A stretch of DNA of 64,000 bases from Apostichopus japonicus (Eukaryota; Echinodermata; Holothuroidea; Aspidochirotida; Stichopodidae), in NCBI RefSeq assembly GCF_037975245.1, contig NC_092573.1, forward strand, positions 74,501 to 138,500, given 5' to 3'. A program made the translations under genes and the position numbers. Under the pieces are notes generated by a model. The model did not search any database. It had not been told where the DNA came from and saw only the letters and a list, made by a program, of their open reading frames with translations. Position 1 is the stretch's first letter. Each line of letters begins with the position of its first letter. Below are positions 15,201 to 27,200 of this stretch, piece after piece.

Positions 15201-18200
15201 AGTCTAATACACAGACCATTACATCATTTCCTCAGATGCTACACAAAACTCCACAGGTAAACATAAAGAGTTTAATGGCCTCAAAAGACATGTACAATAT
15301 GCAATGTGTTACAAATATTCAAGGCTGCTGTGTTTTTCCTATACAAGTTTAAGGAACATGTTTTGGCTGAATTTTTAGAATGCATTAAACCATGGATTAA
15401 CATTAACAGTTGTCAGACATTCATAAACGGTGTCGTCTTTAAGGGAGCATTCTGGTGATTTAGCATATTTTAAAGGAGAATATCTTGAATAGCGTGATAG
15501 CTACAGAGACATTACTAAGTAGCACTCAATCTTCTTTTTTTTGTCATGGATTATCACACACAGAGTAAATATTACTCCTATTAGGAGCAAATTACCATGA
15601 ATAATTGACATATATGTACAAGCTTGTTTGATATCATATGCAGCAGGACAGGGTACTCAAGTTTATACCAAAATAGGACTCTTCGCCTAGATCTTGGCTG
15701 TGTTTCATGAAGCATTCTCCAAGTTGTGCCTCCACCTGTGGATACCTGCTCGTCGTTGTTTGCCCTCTCATTTTATTCATGGTTCTGGCGGTACTCACTT
15801 TGGCACGATTGACTGAAAAGTAGAAAAATCAAAACCGATGAAGTAGGTGAAGAGTAAACATGTAGGGAGACTGTAGAGAAAGTCCGAGAAAAGTTGGCAA
15901 AACGGGGAAAAAATGATAGTACAAAAGTAGGAATCAACAGATGTACCGACAACATTTATGTTCATGAATAGTGAATATTATAAATACTTCAATGTAAATA
16001 TAATAAATATAACTGGTAACATTTTTGCACTGCACCCTCAATAACCCCTTCCACCCCACCCACTCAGTATTCTGATACAGGATGTACTCAAAATGCTCAA
16101 GATTAAAATCCTCCCACTGATTTTCATACAGTAGGCAAGATCTGATCAGCATTCAATCAGTGTTGTTACAGCCCCATTGAATAATGAAGGCCAAAGAAGA
16201 CAAAAATGATACACACTGCGTGCAGTACTACAGTATATGCAGCTCCTACAATACAACTGCAACAAAGAAGAATCATAATAACAACAGTGAATTGAACAGC
16301 ACAAACTCACAACATACAGAAGATGTGTTAATTGCTATTTACCAAAATGATAACAAAACTTTAAATAATATAAAAAAAGATAAAGATACTCTGGAAACAT
16401 TCCTTTGGCAGGGCCTGTTTGCAATACCCAAACAGGCAAACTTTAAAAACTTTGAATTGGCATGTTATAGGAGGTGATTATGAATTAACATTTTCATTTG
16501 GTGACAAAAATTAGGACAGTGCCTTTAGTGCATACAGTATCAGGTGCAATCTTTTTTTGTGGAATTTACCAAAGAAGGTTTGATCAAATTGCCAACCAAA
16601 CTCAACTACCTACTTTAAATCATTAAATTCAATATTAAATTGAATGGACCTTGCAAAACAAAGGTTTGAGGTGACAAATAACTATAGATCAAACAGATTA
16701 TACACAAAAGCAGAGCTAGTCATCTTTCAGTGAATACTTTCGAAATTTCATCTTTTTATCAACACTACATTTGAATGCAAACTGCAACATGTGTAAAGTC
16801 GTTATATTCCTCAGATTTGCCAGATATTCACAATATGGAGCTGTAAATGAACATGCATTATAGGCTTCAAAATGGTAGATTCTGAAGGAGACCTTAGATA
16901 GGGTCATTGCGGGTGCAGTGCTAGAATGTTACAAGTTAATAGGAATTAATATGGAGCTGGATGGTACACCAATATCGACTGAACAACAACTTTGAGAAGC
17001 CAACAAGATTTGAGAGGTGGTGAGAGAATGAAGACTTGTAGGCTTCGGGAATGGCTGAATCTGAAGAGAGATCCAATTTACCTGGATTTGGCTGCAGAAA
17101 TTCAATGGTTTTTGTCATGATTTCATCAACTGCTGCAGTTGTGGCATCAATTTGCTGTAGGAATTACAAACAAAAAGTAATTATCTTTCAAATTAATTTA
17201 TCAATCATTTACAAATAAATACACACATAAAATCCATGTTCAATGGATAGAAAACTTTAAGGTATGACTGGGACTTAGATGATTCAGGTACCCAAATGAA
17301 CAGCTGTAATTCAGTTATAGGCACTCTGTGACTCCAAGTTGAACTGTTGGCTCAAACCACCACATTCTTTAAGTTTACATCTAGTACACAAACATGGAAT
17401 TGCTTCTTATTTAGTGCGAACTGATCTGCATTACTAACCAGTTTAAGGAAAAGATACTCTGGATTTAACTGTAGAGAGAAAAGGAGTGGGAGGCAGTGAG
17501 GGCAAAGAAGGGGGAAAACAAAATTAAGGGGCGGGATAGGGGGGCGGGATAGGGGTGCGAAATAGGGGTGCGAAATAGAGGGGTAAACAGAGGGAGAAAT
17601 AGTTATAACAGAGCTCTAGGGGAAGGAGGGAAGAGAAAGAGGGTGAGGGGAAGAGAGGGAATGGAGAGGGAGGGAATGGAGAGGGAGGGAAGGGGGGATG
17701 AAGAGGGGAGAGGTAAGGGATACTATCCAAATGCTACCTGAGGCAACTGCAACTGAAAATAAGTAACCAATGCCTGAACAGGTTGGTGACTGTGCCCTGA
17801 AATATTGTTTTTACTGCATTTAATTCATGTATAATATTAATAAATTTTATGATGTTAACTTTACAGTTTTCCTCAGACTTTATCTCCAGAATCATCTAAG
17901 TTCATTGCACATGTCAAGTTCAATGCCCGAGCTAACCTGTAAATGATTAACTAGATGAAGCCAAGCACTCAAATAATAACAAAGATCATCAATAGAAGTT
18001 GGATAACTCTTAACAGATAATACAGTACAAAGTTTTGAATGTGTGAATGGCTTTCATTAATAGTCATTCTCTGGTACACATTGTACAATCATGCTCAATT
18101 GATGTGACATCTTGTAACTATATACAGTACAGTATATAAAGGCAGGACATGAACGTAGTCAAATTAACATCTGATACAGAACATTATATGTCTTGACATG

Positions 18201-21200
18201 ATCCACTCTGTTATTTCCTTAATACAGTAGTTCTTCTCTGGTACACATTACAATTATTTCACACAATCGCGGTGACATATTGTACAGTATTGCTTGTCAC
18301 AAAGACTATCAGAAGGAGAAAAGTTGTACTGGGCAAGCAAATTGACATTTAATGCATGTTTTATGAATTATTAATATGTCTTGACAAAGTTGACATCTTC
18401 CTGTGGTCGTCTCATCAATCATTTCAACTATGGTATATGGAGGCCAACAGTCTAGAATATTGCAATAACATTTTACTTTTTCTATTAATTAAGTTATTGA
18501 CTGTGTGGAGCAACCAGTTGCCAAAGTGCAATTTTCAACATTGTCAGACAATTAAGACAAGCAACCTATGCAGCACATGTAGTATGTACAGTACAGTATG
18601 TATATAATGTGATATATATGGTTTTATAATCCCAAAACTCATTGGGTTTGGTTATTTATGAGCAACAAGTTTACCTGTCTACTCACAACCTTAGCACTCT
18701 CGCTCCACCCGTCTAGGGTGAACTGGCAACCTTTGCAGCTAAGGGTGTACAGTGCTAAAAACGTTTACCAGTTCATTCTAGACAAAGTACAATGGCTTGA
18801 CAGAATGCTACCGTTGTGAGAACACAAGTGAGCTACTATAGGATGCTGAGGAAGTAACACCTGGGACCAAAGAGTCCTTCTGAACAAGCGATATGTTCTT
18901 GCAACATTTATGACGCAACAATGATCTTTGCATGAGCTACAGTACTACCGTATTGGAATTAACTCAATGACAACAGAGAGTTGAACTGAAATAGACCTTG
19001 AGAAATAGTTTTTGAAACATATGAAATCTGGATTTTTTTTGTTTAATGTGAACCACTGCAATTGTCTAGATGAGGCCTCCATAGTCAACATGCTCTTTTA
19101 CAAGTTTACTTTCTATATTTTAACAATTTGTCCAATAGAAAGAATATATTCCTATGTACACAAATGTAATAGAAATATGTGAAAGGATTCTTGCCAGCAT
19201 ACTGTACATGTCAAAACGGTTTAGTGATCACTGCTTACAGCCCAAACTTTATATAGATAATAAATTTATATAGATAGAATAAAGATTACACTGGTCTAGC
19301 TGTCTGTTATGTAGTAGATCTTATCAAATACTGTACTGCACAACTTATCAATGCATCTCTAGATAAACACAGTCAAAACCAATATATATCCTGGTCAGGA
19401 ATGTCTCATATAACGTACATGTCTATGAGCAATATAAATGCACAATGTTAAGTGCCCATTAGTAATACTGTGAGTATTATAACTGTAGGTCTCTAGTACT
19501 GAAGCATCTCTTAACTTGTACTGTAATACTGAATGTTCATTTTACAAGTACTTTCAATGAATTTATATGATTATATACTCTTTCCAATATCATAAGTTGT
19601 CAGTAATAGGCAACAAAGACAATCAAATTTGTATTTTACTGTTTGATTGAATCATTGAAGTCTAGTCTGCATTTACTTAGATTTCATATGAGTCCACAAT
19701 GATTGAAAGTCCAACAACCTCAATCATTCATAACAAACAAACATTACTGTACATAGAGGTTTATATGCACAATTATACATTGTTTGCCTTAAGATAGAGG
19801 GGATGGTAGGTGGGAATAGGGAGGTAATCAACAGGAAGGGAGGGGGGAGAAAGGGAAAGAGGACATCCAGAGAGGAGGGGAGAGAAGAGAAAATAGAAGA
19901 AGTAAGAGAAGAGGGGAGGGAAAACAGGAGAGAAGAGGGGAGACAAGAGGGGATGGAAGGGTAGGAAAGGTCAGGGAGAGAAGAGGGAAGGGAGAGGGGA
20001 ATGAGAGGGGAAGGAGAGATGAATGAGAGAAGGGGAGAGAAAAGGGAAGAGAAGAGGAAAGAAGGGAGAGAAGAGAACAATCTGAGACAAAGAGAGAAAA
20101 GGAGAGAGAAGAGGGGAGAGCAAGGGAAGGAAGGGAGGGAGAGAATAGGTAAGGGAGAGCAGAAGAGGGGAAGAAGGGAGGTACTGTATCAGAGAGATTA
20201 TACAATGCTAACTGATGGGCAACTACATCTGAAATTATTAACCAACACTTGAAGAGGACTGTGCCTGTGTACTTCATTTCAAACTTCTAAAATTACCCAG
20301 GACAAGACTTGGGATCTTCCTTGGATCTATTGACATACACAGGTGTGCGTGTGCACTTTCAATGTGCCAAGTTTTGACTCTGTCATTGACTATGGTAAAT
20401 ACACTGTGGTACAGTTGTAGTGCCTTGTGAAGTGTCTACTTGGTTGTGTGACTGTAATTACAGTTTGTAGACTGTCATACAGTGTACAAATATGCAAACT
20501 CACTGTTGCACACAATAAAGGTAGGTGTATTACCTCACCGACACACTGCCAGTGAGTCATTACATCATTGTAATAATAATCACCATATATGGTAAACACA
20601 CAGATAGTACTGATATGTTTGGTTAGGATATGTAGAGAAAAAAAACCTCTCATCCTGTATTAAGAACAACCCTGACAATTTACTGGAGTGTTTTATTAAT
20701 TGACCTACCCTCCATCACACCATTGTATGCAGACCGTGAACTTTTGTGAACCAGTTAAACAGTACCGGGAATTCAGTTGAAACAATTTGACAACTCGTAA
20801 TGCAGTACAGTAGGACATGGCCTAGTGTCATATATACTAATGGTAGGCATAGTGTACAACACTGTACTGTACATTGAAGACAAGTTCAACAAAGTAGGTT
20901 ATATATTAAACACATTAAAGCCTGAGTTATATTGAAATTGCCTACCTACAAAGTTAACATGTTCAAAATAGCTAGGAGTTTTCCGGGCTCTAAATTGTTC
21001 CCAGAAAGATAAATGAGGGTTAAATTTGAGGATCGGCTGAGTTTTTCTGAAGGGAGCAGTGAAACTGGAATTACACAACAAACTAAGTATGATATTCAGG
21101 TGACCATAATTTTGGTTATCCTAGCATGTTTGTTTGCTATGCAGATCAACTTTTATGATTACTGTGTGCCACTGTTAAAAGACACACTGTAGGCAATCTT

Positions 21201-24200
21201 AATTTAGCGTGCTGCGGTACAGTATTACACTGTTTAAACGATAATTAAGTGTCTAAAGAGCTATAAATCTTCTGCATTTTATGGAATTTAGGTAATTCTG
21301 TCCTCAAGGAAACAGAAACTTTAGCAAATTATATAACAGTACTTTACGACATTTGAGTTAAACCTGTTGTGCAAAAGTTTATAAGCATAGCAATATTATG
21401 CTATGCAAATGGGAAAATCATTACAAAACTTTTAAGAATATTTTTGTACACAGAACCTTGGTACTATATTTGCATAAATACTGTAAGAGCGGTAAAATGC
21501 AAAGTAGCAGCTAGCTAAAATATGCACATTCCCTCATGACCGTGGATTACGAACTTTGTCAGTCAGGATTAATTATTACGACATGCTTCGCACATAGAAA
21601 AAGTGTTACCTTCTTTACATAACCACAAACAAGATTTACCTTAGTGATATGATTCTAAACAAGCTATAAAGACAAACTGAACACAGTTTTATGGCAAACT
21701 GTTATTGTTTTGGACAAGGTTTAATAGTCATTTTTAATCAGCAGGCCAGACACTTCATTTTACAGATCAGTTATCAACCAAAGATATTTAGTTCTAATAT
21801 TTTCTCGAGCTATTGTTATTATACAGTATATGCAGATATTAAAGCACTAGTCAGTCCTTATGACACAGGTAGATGGTCATGCATACATGCAATTAGTATG
21901 CAGATATTTAAAGCACTAGTCAGTGTTAATATGACCAGACAACATCTTTACCTGTGCATTAAACACAGCGTGTTGGGTCTATTTCGTGAAGCAAAATTTA
22001 ACCTGACCACTACTGTGCTAACTAATGAACAAGTGTTTCCATATAATCTTCACCATTGGATGAAAGAATGGTTGAGAATGATGCACCTGGATATCCGCCT
22101 TACCCTACATGTCAAACAAGCCCCAGCGATAGGAAAAGCTGACCTCGGAAGACGCTTCCTCCATTAACAACCTCAAAAGGAAACCATTCAGGAACTAAAA
22201 ACAACCACATCTCTTTCCCAGGAGTTACTGTATGTGCCTGGTACTACAGTAGTTCCTGGCATAGATACTTAATATAAGAAATTAAACCTAGCTTTCACAT
22301 TCTCATGTATACAGTAGTGGGAAAATGAAACTTTTGGTATCAGGTTTCTGTCAGAATATGGAACAACAAAATTAAGCTTTCACCTCAACATACTGTAGGC
22401 CTATGCTTGCTTTAGTCCACCATAAAATGGAATCACAGTAGTTCATAGTTCATAAGTATACCTGAAATGTGTAAATTTTGCATAATTTGCTGATATAAAA
22501 GGTATGAATCAAAATTTGAAAAAAAGTTCGGTAAAGGAAAGTTCATTTATATGTAGACTGGAAATAGGAGTGAAATAAATGTCATTGTTTTGATTTTTTT
22601 TTTTAATTTTGTATTATCATATGCACCAGGAAGCTACTGCTCATACTCACTGTCATACACATACGTATAACCATAACAGCACAGTACAGTATGTTGTAAA
22701 AATATGTAATGGCACTACTAATCACTGCACTATGACATTACAGTAGACCTGTATAATTTACCAGGTGTCATCCAAACATGGAAGAATGTGTAAAATTTAT
22801 AGAATCTATTGCTTTCAATCAGATCAAAATCTATAAAACAATGTGTACCACCTTCACGAACAGCTGCACATTTGGTTTATTTAGTGAAGTATATACTGTA
22901 TTGGGAATTGATCAATGGTCTGTTAACACTGTATGAAATCTCAATATGCTACTGCATGAGTACACAAGGACAGTATTGTACCCAAGTACTGTAGTACTCT
23001 ATTGTCAAACCAGAATACAGGATATTTAACTTTCTCGGTCAAACATAAATCTGTACTTCCCGACAGCTCCCTCCCTTACCCCTAACCCCATCTGCCCATT
23101 GTGCTACTGTAAATAGGATTCAGTGTACTGTAGGAAAGGATGGAGATATTGTATCTCCCTTTGTAGAATGTTCACAGTCAAACTGAGCTCACAGCTTCAA
23201 GTCCCATATCTAAGATTCAAAACTGCAGTATACTGTACTGCTACTAACTAAGGTGAGTGAAGTCACAGTTTCAAGTCCCAGTTCTACGACTCAAATCTGC
23301 AGTGTACTGTACTACTTCGAACTGAGGTCACAGCTTCAAGTCCCATTTATAAGATTCAAAACTGCATGATACAATACTGCTACTCACTAAGGTGAGTGAA
23401 GACACAGTTTCAAGTCCCAGTTCTACCACTCAAATCTGCAGTGTACTGTACTACTACGAACTGAGGTCACAGCTTCTAGTCCCATTTATAAGATTCAAAA
23501 CTGCAGAATATGGTACTACTTCTGAGGTGAGTGAGGTCACAGCTTCAAGTCCTGATTCTACAGCTCAAAACTGCAGTATTCTGTACTACGAGACAGATTG
23601 TGTGAACAAATCAGCAGCATCTATAAACTAATTTACAATGTGTAAAATCAAACTTGTGAGGAATCTAACTTTAATGGGGCATCCAGTTTTACTACATTAA
23701 TCAGTAAAGTGAAAATTACTCACAAAACTAAAGGTTAAACAAAAGAGAAAGATCAAACTCTTCCTAGAAGAATGTGCACAGTAATTGACATTATTAACAG
23801 GATATGGCTATACACTGTACGGGTTGTCTTTGTTTATATATAAGTGACACTTTGTAACCCCAATATTGCAAAGTCTGCAAATTGTTAATTGCAAATACTG
23901 TGGAACTCTTTCATGTATAAAGCCTACACAGGGAGATGAACAACTTGCTATATACTGTATCTACAGTATAGAAGAGTACTTACCCACATTTAATCGTGTA
24001 TACATTGCGTTGTTCCAGAAACAAGGTGCAATATACAGTAAGATATCATACTATACTATCAATTTGACACTTAGAGCATGCTACTACCATGAGTGAGCAC
24101 ACTAGTGGTAGTATGTACACAATGGGTTCAGCAGGAAATTAATTTAATTGTTTAAAAAAAAGCAAACAACTAGGAAAAGTCCTTCATGTTGACAAAAGAC

Positions 24201-27200
24201 CCATAACAAAGTGTATAGTGAAAGCAGTCAGTACAGGTGTTGAACTGCTACAAGATTACATACAAGATATACAGGTCACACTACATTTAACTGCCTAAAT
24301 GAGAGTTATTTTAAACTCACATGGAACGTGGTCAATTTTCAGACTGATCATACTTCCCCGTGTTACTGCTGACTATACTACATACAGTATGTGCCAATAA
24401 CAGCATACAATATATGCTATGTCAGGAAGAATGTGAGGCCATGGATCACAAATTAATGTACTGTAGTAAAGCTTTTGTAAACAATGTAAGGTTTTGATTC
24501 TGTGATTGATCCCAACTCAACTGTCACTGCTAGCGCTCTTACCTAAATAAATCTACACTACTCAGTACGGTATCTTAGGGTTACATAGTCACTCTGTGAA
24601 AAATCCATTTTCTCCTATATATTTCTTTATCAAGAATTAATCTATGGTAAATCCTATTAACTTTCCTAGTAGATACAGATCTGTATAACTATTAAACCTA
24701 CATGATAAATGCATTATTGAATTATGGACGGCTTTTAAACATTTGTCTGGAAAGGAGTGTGATATACAACAGAACCCCAGCTTTACAAGACGATACATCT
24801 GCCAATAGAGTAGGTCCAACTTAAGACACAATATTTAAGAGAGAAAAGTAAGAGGGAAGTGGTGCTGGGGGAGGAGGGGAGGGAGGACTGGGCATCTGGT
24901 AAAAGGAAATTGGATGTCTCTAACTTGATATTGAAGAGCTTTAGTGCGTTTAGTCATGTAGAATATCAGCCACGAGTTTACAATTTACATGAGAGACACC
25001 CCAATACTGTAGCTAATTCATGCCTTGTATTGGCTCTCCAGTGATAGACAGTCAATGTGCTGTTCCTAACAAATACTTTGCAGCTTCTAATTCTTGGCAG
25101 ACCTTGTTTCAGTAGTATTGCCAGTAATACCTGGATCAATGCAGAACTGTATTACAGAGGACAAGCCTTCGGCGAGTCTCACTCGAGCGACCCGCCCGTG
25201 TGGCGGTGGGGGGAAAGAGGGAGCCTGCTACCCCCTCGGATCGACGGAGGATATTTCTTTCCATGCAAAAATCCCAATATATACTGTATGGACCCTAGAT
25301 CAGGAACACAAGCAGTGTGTCAAGTGTACAAAAACCATAGATCTATATTGGCATATATATACATACTGTACTTCTAACTCAGATTTGCTTTCATAATCTT
25401 TTAAAAGAGAAATGTTTTACACATCTATGTAATAAAATGCTGGTTAAATGTTACTTCACAGACAGAGTGTGTTTCACAAAATGGGCTTAATTTTTAGAAT
25501 TACTACCTTTTTTTACTCTTTCCCTCCTTATGCCATGACCCCACCCTCCCTTTTTCTGAGTAATTTTACCAAAATTCAAGCACTACAGGTACAGTAGACC
25601 ATACTGATCAATATAATAGAATATGTGTGTATATATGTTTCTATATCACTGAGACTAAGACAAAATACATGAGGCCAGGTTTACACAGTTACAGAAACCT
25701 CTATAAATATTTAACCACAGAGGTACTTTATGCAGACTTAACTCAAACCTATTAGGAGCAAAACAAACATCACCATAGAAACAAAACAAACAGAAGTGGT
25801 CAGTTTAATTTAAATACTGACAGATTAAATTTGCGCCTTCCTCACTGAAACTTCCAAAACTGCTAACAAAACCTCAAAATTAAGATACTGTAGCTGGTTT
25901 GCTTTTCAGCTATAAACAGTATGTCTTTACTCATCATTACATTCCACTGTAAAACAGATCAACACAACTTCATTAAAGTAGCTATTCTCCCACCTCATCC
26001 TCACCACCCCCTCTCCTTCCCTTTCCCCTCCCAAGACATATGATGGGTTAGAAAGGAGCAAGTAATGTTATGCAAAATATACAGTTTTAAGGGTTGCTAT
26101 AAGCCAATGGAAAAACATTTGTTTTACTTTTAAATTAATACTTTGTATTATTCAAGATAACTTCACAGGAAAATTCAAAGTGGTTGTGCTTTCTAACGAT
26201 TGTAGTATAACACAGGAGAATCCTGTGTTTAAACTGCCCAGGCTATTTAAATTAGAGGTAAAAACAAACAATGGCACTGACCTAATGGGCTAACAGTAGA
26301 TGGAATGGAGATTTACTTCAGATACCGTTGACTACATTAACTATGGGGCTTAGAGATACTGTAATTTAACTTTGCAACACAATGGTCTGTGTACAGTAAC
26401 TAAGAGGTATTTTCTAATACTCAGGCTGCGCAAGTCTCATCTATGCCTAACTTCCTAACATTTATACTATATGCACACACTGACAGGTAACAAATTACTG
26501 ACAGCATTGTGACATTGATGGAAGTATCGATGGAGAAGACTTTCGGTATCGAAACATCGTGCTATGCATCTCCACATTGCCATCAAAATGGGGTCAAACA
26601 AAGAACAACTGGATGATCCTACTTGACCCACATAGACAATCTAATGCGGAAAAGCAGTTTCACCAACACAATTTAGTCAGTTGTAATAAGCAAGTCAGTA
26701 TACAGGCATATAAAGCACTTGTGAACTTGAGGATAAAAATGAACCTGTTCAGTCTGGGTTTATTTTTTTGTTAACCCTTTGTCTTTTATTAGTTTCCTGT
26801 TTTATGGAAGTGTGATAAAACTATGATAACCATTGATACAGTGAGTAGCAGGAACAGTTGTTCATGTACGGATAAGACAACTTTGTGACTTGATATGCAG
26901 AAATTGAGGGATTCGTGTAAATTTGTTTTAACCTTTGTCTTTTAGTTTCCTGTTTTATGGAAGTGTGATGAAACTATGATAACAATTGAAACAGTAAGTA
27001 GCAGCAACTGTTGTACACATACATGTATGGATAAGAAAACTTTGTGACTTGAATTGCAGAATCTGAGGGATTCATGTAAATTTGTTTCGTTTTCACTAAG
27101 TACTGAGACATTTGGTGGTGAAGATGTGGGATGACATTACAAGGAATCAGATAGGAGTGGGTAGGGGGGTTGGGGATTCATGATAATGCTGAAGAGAACT

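Noticed and set aside
19724..20277. Long open frames over the purine-rich tract (both strands)
   Set aside because: Composition artefact: Ser/Pro/Leu/Phe on one strand and Arg/Glu/Gly/Lys on the other come from a GA tract.
21691..22167. 158-codon open frame on the plus strand
   Set aside because: It lies in endophilin intron 2, has no domain, no promoter or splice context, and includes runs typical of the surrounding AT-rich sequence.
26515..26575. GATGGA...TCGAAAC words resembling a hammerhead ribozyme core
   Set aside because: The invariant CUGAUGA box is not present and stem II cannot be drawn.
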